Of a stretch of 64,000 bases of DNA, positions 11,964 through 21,907 are shown in pieces. The stretch is from Halichondria panicea. Taxonomy: Eukaryota; Porifera; Demospongiae; Suberitida; Halichondriidae. The notes beneath the pieces were generated by a model. It saw nothing but the letters and a program-made list of their open reading frames with translations, was not told the DNA's origin and ran no database searches. A program made the position numbers and the translations under genes. The stretch covers positions 886,001 through 950,000 of the forward strand of contig NC_087384.1 in NCBI RefSeq assembly GCF_963675165.1, in the 5' to 3' direction. The first letter of the stretch is position 1; every line of letters begins with the position of its first letter.

Positions 11964-12531
11964 TTATATAATTGGTAACCTGTCTCTACAGGCTTGCCTT
12001 CAGCATTATACTAGGTGATTGCTATATTTATTCAGAACTCATTTTGTCTTTAATGCTGTAAAATCATGTTGATGAATTGAATTGAATAATAAGCCAGAAA
12101 TTAAGATTAGTCACAAAGTTCCAGTTGTTGCTGCACTCTCCTTGTTTCTTTGACTCCTGTCTTAATATAGCAGGTGTAGCAACGATAGTTTTAAACTACT
12201 ACGACTCATAGACTAACAGGAGACGTAATACAAGACAGATAAACGATCAAGAATTCCAAAATAACATGAAAATGCTGACTCAGCGGGTTGGGTAGGTTGG
12301 GGTTCTTTCAATGGCTTCTGTGCATTTACTGTAGGAATTGGAGGTTACAAAGAAAATTAGAAGATTAATTAACAATCGTGACCAACCTACATCTGCGCAA
12401 AGTCAAGGGTTAACCTTGGAATGCATTGCCCTGCTACGCCCACTCATAGACCCACTCGTAGACCCTTCACTTCCGCTTTTTCTGATTTCTGGCTTTCTGG
12501 TCCTACATGCGCAGTAGACAAGTGTAGATCA
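11964..12531. other. LINE 3' flank and intergenic DNA
   Basis: The LINE 3' untranslated end extends to about 12092. I see no further gene in the rest, which must contain the promoter of receptor gene A; no clear TATA element stands out. Confidence 0.5.
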
Positions 12532-14602
12532 ATGATGAAGACATTAACAGTTGACCTTGTTGTTACATCTTTATGTCTTTTTGAAGCACGTAAGTACTAA
12601 CTGCTTGTCTGTGGTATAATTTTGACTTGTTGATACAGTTCTCTTGGCTTACTGTGGTCAAGAGATACCTCTCAGCAATAATCAAGTTCCTGGTTGCTAC
12701 AGTACTAACGATACTGCTGTGTTTGCGTGTACTGTAATGGATTCTAGTCACTTTTATGGAACAGACTGGAGTGGTACTGTCTTCAACTGCCCCTCAGCAA
12801 ACTCAATCAGTAAGAACAAAATCTTCTTGCCTCATATGCAGTTCAGTTCTCTTGCACGTGGCACTTGTAATGCTGGCACCATTGTTGCAGAGGGCACAGA
12901 AGTGAATGGTTCATTGTATACATCAGTGCTTACTATAGCGCCAGTTACCCCAGACATGAATGGGCAAACCATCATCTGTTCAGTTTCAGGGATTACAGTG
13001 ATTGGTACAGAGACACTCAGAGTCGGAGGTAAAATAATACAATATAGCCTCTTAATTGGCAGTTTTTTAATCACAGTGACTCCTGAACCACCAATCAACA
13101 CTAGTCTCAGTTTTACAATAATACCATCCAAAACATTCACTGTAAGTTGGACAGATGCAATAGGAGTTATTGGAGGGGTAGGTGGGTACCATACCAACGT
13201 GTCTGGTGACTGTGGACAGTGTACTAATGTGGGTATAGTGAGTGCCAATGTGACAAACATGTCATGCTCGGGATGGGAGCCCATTGGACAGACCTGCAAC
13301 ATCAGTGTCTACACAGTTACTGATGACTGTCAGTTTAGGAGTGAAAGTCCTGCCTTTGTTGTTGTACATCTGAAGTGTATGTTTAAATAATTATTGTGTA
13401 TATAGGCGTGCATTCCACCTTAATATATATATATAAATTATAGTGCCAACAGTCCCCACAACTACTAGTGTAATACCGACTTATGACCTTAGTGGAGGCC
13501 TGTTGCGAATTGCAACTACCTTCATTGCAAATCAAGTGAGTTTACATGGAGTTCAGTTGTTCATTATTATAGTTTAGTAAAATAATGTGCTTTTGTATTA
13601 TAAGGAGATCACAGATGAGAATGGATTCACTATCAAGTATGTGATTGTATACACTCACTCATCACTGGAGAGTGAGCCGGTGGAGATTCTGTTGGACTGT
13701 GCCTCAAAAACTGAATGTACACACATCCTCAAAGTTAATAATTCTCATGGCGAGTACTCAATAGCAACTGGTGCTGTGACTCCAGTGGGGAAAGCAATCC
13801 AACAGGACAACACTACCATAACGATTGGTGAGTTTACATGCAATAATGACTTGTTTTTGTAAAACTTGATTTTCATATGTTACACTTTTAGGAACAAACA
13901 CTTTTGTACGAGTTACTGTGGATGTATTTCAGAGTTTCACAGCTGTCAACTGTTTTTTCTTCGACAAATACAATCACATCTCCTGTGAAGTAGAGTACAG
14001 TCAAGATTGCGATACCCTTATTCAGAAAAAAAGAAATGGAGCTTCAATTAATGAGTCAGATGTGGCTATACTCCTCAATGATATCTTACCATCAACACAA
14101 TACTGCTTTGTCTTGACAGCTGAAAATCAAATGACTACTGTGAAAATACAAGGAAAATTCACAGGTGAGTTGTTATTGGCTAAAGCTGAAATTTGTGAAC
14201 CCTTGTTCTATTCCAGGATATAGTGTAGAAAGCACCCTCAGCACAAGCATAACTACACACTCTACTCCAGGATACAGTGTAGAGAGCATCCTCAGCACAA
14301 GCATAATTACAAGTGTCACCATCTTTGTAGCTTTAGTCTCTCTAATAATACTTGTTGCAATTGTTATTGCCTGCTACAAGAAAAAGAGAAACTCAAAAGG
14401 TGACGAACCTGTAGAACCTGTTTATTACTCTGTTGTAAGGCCCGTGGCTGAGGAAGTCACAGCTGATCCGACTTACGATGAGATCTCAGTAGCTGTGAAA
14501 AAATGGAGGGATATCACCACAGAACCCAACGAAGCATACCACCCCGTGTCAGTGCAACCTAACGAGGCCTACCAAACAACCAACATCATGCATGATAATT
14601 AG
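12532..14602 (+). CDS. Receptor A: Ig/FN3-like single-pass protein with ITAM-like tail
   Basis: Predicted 573-residue type I membrane protein from seven exons: 12532-12589, 12639-13028, 13077-13376, 13444-13535, 13605-13827, 13892-14164, 14217-14602. All splice sites are GT..AG and the phases agree. Exon 1 and the start of exon 2 give a signal peptide (MMKTLTVDLVVTSLCLFEA...). Exon 2 is an Ig-like domain (VFACTV..DWSG..IICSV). Exon 3 is an FN3-like module with CGQC and CSGWEPIGQTC. Exons 4-6 form further FN3-like domains. A stalk at 446-478 duplicates GYSVES-LSTSI. The transmembrane helix is ~479-499. The tail has Y515/Y516, Y532 (YDEI) and two NEAY motifs (Y553, Y564). Y516 and Y532 form YxxV-x12-YxxI. 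Closest paralogue is gene D. The ligand is unknown and an immune or recognition role is inference. Confidence 0.85.
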
Positions 14603-14884
14603 TCTATACATTTCACACCCAGCTTGCTTCGTGTATTATTCTTTACGTACATGGACGCTATATAGATTGAGTCAGTTGCAGGTAGATATATAATCCATTT
14701 AAACATTGTGTGTGAGTGTTTTAATATTACATACCACGTGTTTAACGGGAAATTTTTCGCGGGTGCAAAATTTTTGCTATTTGGCTACAGAGCCCTCAAC
14801 AGAAATGTTAGTGGGTTCTAATGTTTGCGTTTCAATGCCAAGAAACGTCACCCACCAATATAGCTTTGCAACTCTCTACCTAAA

Positions 14885-15141
14885 ATGATGCACCTTGATG
14901 GCAGATCGGAATCCTCTGACTCTGATAAAGTTAATTTTTTTGAATTAGTTTATTCCAAGCCCCTGTCTAACACTCCTCAAGATGATGACGGTACAAATCT
15001 ACAAGCAACTCTGGATTTTATAAATATCACGGATTTGGATGTTCTCACTGCTCTCTCCAACCTTGACCCTTCTAAAACAAGGGGCATAGATGGGATAGGC
15101 CCCGTTCTTGTGCTTTCGCTTTGTACCCTGTAATTCATCAT
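14885..15141 (+). pseudogene. LINE reverse transcriptase fragment
   Basis: An 82-codon frame ends with ITDLDVLTALSNLDPSKTRGIDGIGP, matching the region just before the RT palm in CR1/jockey-like LINEs. A frame change near 15100 restores a match reading CAFALYPVIHHL, so the fragment is decayed. It covers the part missing from the 10755-11963 element and belongs to the same kind of LINE, but nothing shows the two were once joined. It stops where another repeat begins at 15143. Confidence 0.7.
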
Positions 15142-15142
15142 C

Positions 15143-15342
15143 TACCGTATATCTTCTAATTTATCGGACACTTCTAATTACCCGGACACTCTTTTGGGCA
15201 ATTTTCGTTGTTCTAATACAACGGACACTCCAGTACTTTAATATTACATTTTTTCTAAATATCCGGACAATACCTTGAAAAGTTGAGTTACCATTCATAG
15301 ACGGCAAGTAAGACTTGGAGTGCTGCAGTTAGATATCCTTGA
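15143..15342. repeat. Repeat with CTAATTAyCCGGACACT motifs
   Basis: Starts with TACCGTATA, an end shared with the local TA-flanked MITEs. It holds four or five degenerate copies of a CTAAT..(C)CGGACA motif between 15150 and 15270 in the same orientation. No coding frame is seen. It may be the subterminal repeat region of a transposon end cut by the Merlin-like element. Confidence 0.5.
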
Positions 15343-16908
15343 GGGATCAGTAACGGTGTTCGCCTCCAACTTTTAATTGCTTCCGGAAGCGGGGGCGTAG
15401 CTTCATTGCATACTCTACTAACCGTAGTAGCTAAGTGACCTTTGACCTGCCCTTATTTGTAGAAAAAAATTAATGATACTGGCTGAAGAAAACAGATGAT
15501 ACTGGATGGATAAACTGATCCAAAACTGGGATGATACTGTGTGTGATGTTTCTGGATGTGAAAACAAGGGAAAGTGATATGATACTGATGTTCCTGGATG
15601 GATGAAAACAATGAAGAGTTAATTAATCGAGTGAATAATACAATCATGATTGATGGATGGACAGATAGATGATTTTGGCTTAGACTGGATACTGTGTGGC
15701 GATGTCAGCCATTACTTGGGTAAAGGCAGCTTGTTTCGATTGAGGGGTTGACAGTCGCTCTCTCCACATGAACTCGTCAAGGTATGATGGCAACTGTTGT
15801 TCTGTCACCCCCCCGCATCCTCTTCAGCTTGATCTTAATTCTATTCCAATAGCTCTCAATGTTTTGTGTGTGTACCCCTGTGACGCTGTTCACAAACTCA
15901 ATACTGTGGTTGACGGTGCCATGGGATCCAACATTTGGCAACGATGCTACATTATTGTAAGCGGCCCAACAGTCGGAATGTATCACTGTGCCTGGTTGAA
16001 CATGTGCCTGTATTATAGGCAAGAGTGTGACTGCTCTTCTATCTGCCACTAACTGGACAAAGCCAGTGGCAGGGGTTGTTGACATGTCAGCCAACCCAAA
16101 CACCCACAAGTCACTCCTGGGTCGCCTACCCCGTCCACCCTATTGTGTTTAAGTGTTTACAATATTATTGTGAGCACAATTTTACCTTAGGTTTGTGTCG
16201 GAACAGACTTTCATCGATCTGAACAATAACACCAGCTCCTCCAAGACGGATAACAGTTGCGATCAGCTTTGCTGAGCATACCTCTCTGAGCCATTGGTAT
16301 ATATCACACCCCGTGGATGGTCTCACCTCAGCCTCCATTGCCATGTCTGTCACAGGGTATTCTCTGGACCACCACAAAATGGCTACCAACCACTGTTGGA
16401 GAGTAATCCTACTCTTAGAGAAGAAACTGAGGTGTCTGATGCTCCTGGTGGTCTTACATTGTGGGCAGGACCAACAGACACCATCCGAGCCTGATGAAGA
16501 CCTTCGCCGTTCGATCATTGGAATAGCACACCTATTTTTGTTTATTATTTTGATCACACCTATTTTTCCTTTTATTATAATTATGCTTATTATGGATATC
16601 CCTTATTATAATATAAGATACCTACCTTGTACAGTCGCAGGTAGTTGCAAGCAGTCCTTTACCCCTAAGATAACTGATAATACCCCCTGTCCCACCTCCC
16701 ACCACTGTTGACATGCTCAAAATAGACATACTGATAGTGGATGGATGGATAGATGTACTTAGAATGCCATGTGTGAGCGAATATCCCGGCAGTAACGCAC
16801 CAAGGTCAAAGATCATTTAGCTACTACGGTTAGTGGAGTATGCAATGATTCTACGCCCCCGCTTCCGGAAGCAATTAAAAGTTGGAGGCGAACACCGTTA
16901 GTGATCCC
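15343..16908. mobile_element. Merlin/IS1016-like DNA transposon with ~107 bp inverted repeats
   Basis: The left end (15343 to about 15450) and the reverse complement of the right end (about 16800-16908) match over roughly 107 bp with a few mismatches. They share GGGATCAsTAACGGTG, TTCGCCTCCAACTTTTAA and CTTCCGGAAGCGGGGGCG. The inside encodes an ISXO2/IS1016-type transposase on the minus strand. No clear 8-9 bp target duplication is found (flanks ATCCTTGA and CTTGTTCT), so the outer ends may be off by a few bases. Confidence 0.85.
15680..16714 (-). pseudogene. ISXO2/Merlin-like transposase with two introns and one frameshift
   Basis: Three exons join in phase: 16714-16626, 16531-16186 and 16139-15680. 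The N-terminus holds CDCTRC..M and WSCPQC (zinc-ribbon type), then a SFFSKSRITLQQW segment. Candidate DDE residues are the Asp in VIVQIDESLF, the Asp in VIHSDCWAAY, and the Glu in NIESYWNRIK, the usual IS1595/Merlin pattern. Near 15809-15815 a run of seven C (G on the coding strand) puts the C-terminus out of frame. One base fewer would continue into a family-like end containing LPSYLDEFMWRER and a stop at 15680. That may be a real lesion or a sequencing error. Start codon choice is uncertain. Confidence 0.8.
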
Positions 16909-16929
16909 CTTGTTCTATTAAACTTAGCT

Positions 16930-17125
16930 AGCTCGCATGTAGCCTCGATCCCAGGCCGCTCTTCCTCGAAGAGAGGGCCTGGTATCGACTGTTTGCGCAT
17001 GCGAAACTGGGGACTCCGGATATCATCGTTTATATCCCGTTGCTACGTTGTTGCCAAGTGCAATATGCTTCATATTGCACTGCTGAAAGTCATATTGCAT
17101 TGACCGCAAAGTCATATTGCACTGA
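16930..17125. repeat. Palindromic repeat with CATATTGCA copies
   Basis: CTCGATCCCAGGCC near 16948 pairs with GGGCCTGGTATCGA near 16976 across a short loop, forming a strong hairpin. It is followed by three or four copies of a TCATATTGCAyTGACCGCAAA-type motif up to about 17132. No gene is seen from 16909 to 17900. Three degenerate copies of a unit reading GTGGGGyGGGGCTGTTT..TTTGCAG lie at 17494-17582. Confidence 0.5.
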
Positions 17126-17917
17126 CCGCAAAACGCCCCTCTGGCAATTAGACAGACAATTAAATTAAAATTAAATTAACACGCATGAGAAATAACAAGT
17201 ATCAAAGTATGTCCAGCCATGCAGGAATGAATGTTCAGCACTGCTGGAGTTTCTTCTTGCAACCATGCAGGTTTTAAAATTGTCCAAGATTCATTTTGTG
17301 GAAGATTCTGTGTTCCTAGATCGACCTAGTCCTCGACATCGTGATGCATGTCAATTCTGCTTCACCGTAGCACTAGAAGTGGCTCTTTTTGCTGGGGGCA
17401 TGAGCTGTTTTGCAGCAGTGTAGAAGCGAGCTTGCTTGGCTTGGTTATGAGGCCGAGCGTAGACCAGCAGCTAATACATGTATTCACTGAGTAGTGGGGT
17501 GGGGCTGTTTCTTTGCAGCCAGCAGTAAGTGGGGCGGGGCTGTTTTGCAGCACCAGAAGTGGGGTGGGGCTGTTTTGCAGATTTCAGTTGAAACTCCAAC
17601 AATTTTGTGTCAAGCCATTCGTCGGTCATGCCAATCTTATACGCTGCAGATACTGGCGTCTAGAAGAGAGAAGAGATGGAGCTGTGTCTAGAGTTGTCTC
17701 TGTCTTTTTTTGTGCTGTTTATATTGTGTTACTAGGACAGTGTTATGTTGCTATGCCCTCGGGATATAAACTAGTTATAACACCTGCACTCGGGATGCAT
17801 GGCATATATTGCACTCAGCCCTCGGGGCTGGCGTATGGCGCGCCGTGTGTTTCAATAACAATGTCTGCATATACATAGGAGTGTCCTGGTGTGAATATAC
17901 CGACATAGCATGCACGT

Positions 17918-18262
17918 GCAATGATCGCCTTATGCAGTGATCATGTCTGCACATGCAACCATTAGTCTCTGCACATGCAGTGATCATGTCTGCACATGCA
18001 GTGATCATGTCTGCACATGCAACCATTAGTCTCTGCACATGCAGTGATCATGTCTGCACATGCAACCATTAGTCTCTGCGTGTGCAGTGATCATGTCTGC
18101 ACATGCGACCATTAATCTCTGCACATGCAGTGATTATGTCTGCACATGCAACCATTAGTCTCTGCACATGCAGTGATCATGTCTGCACATGCAACCATTA
18201 GTCTCTGCACATGCAGTGATCATGTCTGCACATGCAACCATTAATCTCTGCACATGCAGTAT
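17918..18262. repeat. ~43 bp dimeric tandem repeat
   Basis: Two related half-units alternate: TCTGCACATGCAGTGATCATG (21 bp) and one reading TCTGCACATGCA then ACCATTAGTC (22 bp). Both contain the palindrome TGCACATGCA or close to it. About seven to eight dimers are present, with one GTGATCATG half-unit doubled near 17990. No coding frame is convincing. Confidence 0.85.
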
Positions 18263-18592
18263 AGTATAGGTGTACCTGAGTCCCATTCAGAAACATATAC
18301 TTTGACCTGATGCAGCAGCTCTATTTAAAGCACGTGTATCAAAGATGTTTTACCAATCATGACAAGGTTCGGCACTGTTGCTATGGCTACTTATCAAGCC
18401 CCTCCCCCTTACAGGCTGTACAGAGGTTCTACGACACTGTCATGCAGGCACTACTGAGACACGTCAGGTTCGAAGGTGAGAGGTCTTTCGTGTGTAGAGA
18501 ATTTGCAATAATGATCCATTGCAATGTGATGTATTGCAGTGGTCAAGTGCATCATCTTGGCCAGTCCAGGATTTGTCAAGGTTAGGTGGGAA

Positions 18593-19376
18593 CAGAGATA
18601 CAAAAGAAAGGGGATTGGAAACGAAATTTTTACGAAATTTTTGCGTGAAGCATTCCGCGTTATAGGGCGTGGCTAAAACTACAAAGGATTATATTTATAG
18701 TCAGCATGCTCATTACCTGTCTTGACTGCTGTACAATGTGCTGTACATAGAAACAGTGAAATTGATCATTTTTAATGTTGATTTTTCTAAAAAGTAAAGA
18801 GAATTTAGCTCTAAAAAGTCGACTAAGCAACGCAGCCACTATTACTAGACAAATAAATGCTATGCAAGAAGAAATAGCCTTTACTATGAAGTCGTAGGAG
18901 GGACAGGCCCGTGGTGTGTCTAAAAGTATACTAAAGCAGTTTAAAGGACTATACTGCAAACGTTTATGAACAGTACAGCTTATTTATAGCATAAAGCCAT
19001 TCTATGTAGCACTTAGATAGAGAGCTACATAATAACCAAGTCAAGCAATGTCCTTTGCTGTTTTGACTTCACAGGAGGGACAGAGAAAAGTTGACATAGA
19101 GTAATTCAAGCTAAACTCAAAAAAATTGGAAGCAGAGTAAAGACAACGGACTTAGAGCTTGTCAGTGGTATAAGCTTACTTCTCTCAAGTATCTCCCAGG
19201 CCCTGAGTGATCTCTAGTGGATAGGAGAGCTAGAAACCAGGGATACAAAACCGTAGCGCAGTCCTCCATGTAATTATTTGCGAGCGCAATAATTACACGG
19301 AGTGCTTCACCGGATGTCAGTCCTTTTACATAGGGCGTGGGCGGTCGTTTCCAATCCCCTTTCTTTTGTATCTCTG
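18593..19376. mobile_element. hAT-like non-autonomous element (MITE), 784 bp
   Basis: Terminal inverted repeats of about 31 bp begin CAGAGATACAAAAGAAAGGG at 18593; the reverse complement ends at 19376. GTGGGAA flanks both ends, a 7 bp (possibly 8 bp) target duplication. CAG-ended repeats and this duplication size fit hAT elements. No transposase frame is inside. It is inserted in an intron of the Pelota remnant. Confidence 0.85.
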
Positions 19377-19519
19377 GTGGGAATGATTGTAACTACACTG
19401 TATTTATGCTCAACATCTTTGAAAGCCTCTAACCAGTTTGGAAGGACTAGATTGCGTTTGTACCAGCTCTTACAACGCTGAGTATGATTATAAGCTTCAT
19501 TTTGAAAGTATTAAGAGTT

Positions 19520-19800
19520 CTGATGGTCCAAATCCAATGATTTTCTGAAAGCTTAAAAGGAGCCTGTTCAGATGCAGCAGATGGTATGCTCAAATCCCAA
19601 ATTTAGAATGGGCCACAATTTACGATTTTCGGGAAAAGACCATGGGCGTGTTTACCGTGCCCATGGTCTTTTGTTGAAAACAAGTTGAAAATATTAACAC
19701 ATTATCTGAAAGGCCTCTCTCTAAGCTTTCAGAAAATCATAAAATAAACGATTTTGGACCAACGGAATTAAAGTTATGACCGCTCAAATATGCTACTTAA
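19520..19800. repeat. Dispersed repeat with central CCATGGGC palindrome
   Basis: Contains AAAAGACCATGGGC and its complement GCCCATGGTCTTTT around 19632-19671. Outward on both sides lie sequences related to GATTTTCTGAAAGCTTA and to TTTGGACCAACGGAATT. A second, diverged member lies at 41575-41780. No coding frame is seen. Confidence 0.6.
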
Positions 19801-20969
19801 GGTATACATGAAATGTCATAAAGCTGGCTACATTAGAGGACCACTATTAATGTTCCATAATTCTTTAATTCACTCGCACAACAATTATGACCGTGCAGGA
19901 TCAATTCTACGAGTATATATACGGGGAGGCAGCCAGGCACGACGTGAAGGTGCTGTTTGAGAACAAGCCCAAGTTTCTACTAGTGCACTCGTCCTCAGGG
20001 CACAAACACACCCTCAAGGAAGTGCTAGCTGACCCAGCAGTGGCAGTGCGACTGGCAGACACTAAGGTCAGTAGGTCTGTATACAGTTTGTATGCTAGTG
20101 CAAAATGCTGCTGAAGTGCAAAAAATATTTTAACTGAATTTTGTGGGTCACTGTCATTGAGTGTACTGTGCCCTGTATATAATTATGTGTCTGTATACTG
20201 TCCCGGAGGGGGAGGGGTTATCGATAAGCAGAAATTACCAATCATGTGGAAATATATTATTGTACACAGATAAATTACTTAGTTGTTTGCCCCCCCCCCC
20301 CCTTCTCCCCAGGCCCTTGCCAAAGTGAAGACATTGGATGCTTTCTACAGTATGTTACAGTCAGAACCTAACAGAGCATATTACGGGTGAGTCCATACAG
20401 CCCCTCACAACTGTCACACCCTCACACCCGCCCCCACACAGTATACGGCATGTGGAGAAAGCGAAAGAGGCTCACGCTATCGAGATACTCATGGTCACAG
20501 ATGAACTGTTCAGGTAAGTTCTCGACGTTTTGTGATTTGGTTTCTATTATAATTATGATAATTATAACTTGTTGAGATATCTATAGTGCACCCTTAGACC
20601 GATATTAGGGTTGTATAAAGAAGTGGCCTGCTAAATGTAAGACAGGTCCAAACACATGCTATGGAGCCTATAATCTAGCTGTATTATAGAGGCCGGGTAA
20701 CCTGCTTTACTTGGTGACCACAGGGAGATCTTACTGTATGGTTATCAAGTGTGTGTCTGTGTCTGTGTCTGTGTGTGCAGATCAGCAGATGTTCCCACGA
20801 GACAGAGATATGTTCGACTAGTGGAGGCAGTCAAAGATGGAGGAGGAACTGTACGCGTCTTCTCAAGCCTGCATGTCTCAGGAGAACGTATGTACAACGC
20901 CCACTCACTGTACTTTACCCTGTGTGACTATTCCTACCACTATTGTATCATGCTTAAGCATTATTATGC

Positions 20970-21003
20970 CTCGAGGCGTAGCCGCACGAGGGATACGGTA
21001 AAG
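20970..21003. repeat. Short repeat-like segment
   Basis: Contains CCTCGAGGCGTAGCCGCACG followed by AGGGATACGGTA. The stretch looks like the end of a dispersed element, but I can only judge this by its composition and palindromic CCTCGAGG. From 21004 to 21630 I see no gene. Confidence 0.3.
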
Positions 21004-21632
21004 CTGACTGTGTGTGTGTGTAGACTCGCAAGCCACTCCCTTTTCTCTGATTGGACGGGGGCGGGAGAAAAGGGACTGGTGACTCTGGGACACATTTTGT
21101 GTCTCTACCAGAATTTGGGTAGAGATTATTCATTGATTTTTCCACGTGATCCAAAAATTGCGTGAGGTTAAGTAGAATTGCGTAGCCTGCAAAAGTGATC
21201 GCGGGCTTCTTAGCTACAGTTTAAGAATGGATGCTAGTGCTAGAAAAGAGAAGATGATGGAGTAATAACATCATCAGGCATTCAGCTAGGATATAGTCAT
21301 CTAACTTCTAAGACACCAGCAGAGATTAGCTTGTTTTAGTTTTACGTGATGAGAACTGGCAGCCGAAAGTCATTGGTTGCCTAAAGCTTTTAATAACCTG
21401 TACAATACAAGACAGATAATGGCAGACGGCAGCAGTTGAATTGAGAGTAGTCAGACTTGTACAAGCTGTCTTAAATCGCTGCCACTCCTCGGTTTAAAGA
21501 AGGACTGCCAAGATTTCTACGTTCATCAGCTGTTCCATGCTAATCCACAAGTTGTGGCACAACAGACACTGGGACTAGTGACCAATCAGATAGCAGTAGA
21601 CTTCTGAGCAATTCGAATTGTGATTCTGTGCA

Positions 21633-21790
21633 TGTACCGTATAGCAGGTAATCTTTGTGGGGCAAAATATTCGTGGTTTTCGTGGTTGGAGCTCTGACCA
21701 CGAATATTTTACCCACGAATGAAGCGACCTTTACCTGCAGTGCAAGCAGCTACCACGAAAATATTACCCACGAAATGTCTCAATATTAAT
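21633..21790. mobile_element. MITE-like fragment with CCGTATAGC end
   Basis: Begins TACCGTATAGCAGGTAATC and contains an internal inverted repeat: AAAATATTCGTGG pairs with CCACGAATATTTT. The end motif and the GTGG/CCAC-rich composition match the MITEs at 42537, 48273 and 56467. The right end is not clear. Confidence 0.55.
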
Positions 21791-21907
21791 TTGAGAAATG
21801 CATATCTGTTCAATGTGCATGGTGCTAAATTACACATCCTGTAACTACAATCTGCACAAATAAAACTCACTATAATTATTATAAAACAGTATACTGTATT
21901 CTCGTTG

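Larger units (their letters stand above)
18415..20887 (+). pseudogene. PELO: Pelota remnant (central and C-terminal part only)
   Basis: Pelota is the eRF1-like factor that, with Hbs1, rescues stalled ribosomes. Six exons remain in phase: 18415-18475, 18540-18580, 19899-20066, 20313-20386, 20442-20513 and 20781-20887. They encode recognisable Pelota segments: ERF-like AVQRFYDTVMQALLRHV, VVKCIILASPGFVK, KFLLVHSSSGHKHTLKEVL, DAFYSMLQSEPNRAYYG, EILMVTDELFR, and GTVRVFSSLHVSGE. Splice borders are normal and no stop is seen. I cannot find the N-terminal half upstream, nor the last ~30 residues after 20887. A transposon sits in its second intron. It is probably a partial duplicate or a gene broken by rearrangement. 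A functional short form is possible but unsupported. Confidence 0.8.

Noticed and set aside
17494-17878. ORFs at 17.5-17.9 kb as a gene
   Set aside because: They consist of a degenerate GTGGGG..GCTGTTTTGCAG repeat and have no family features.
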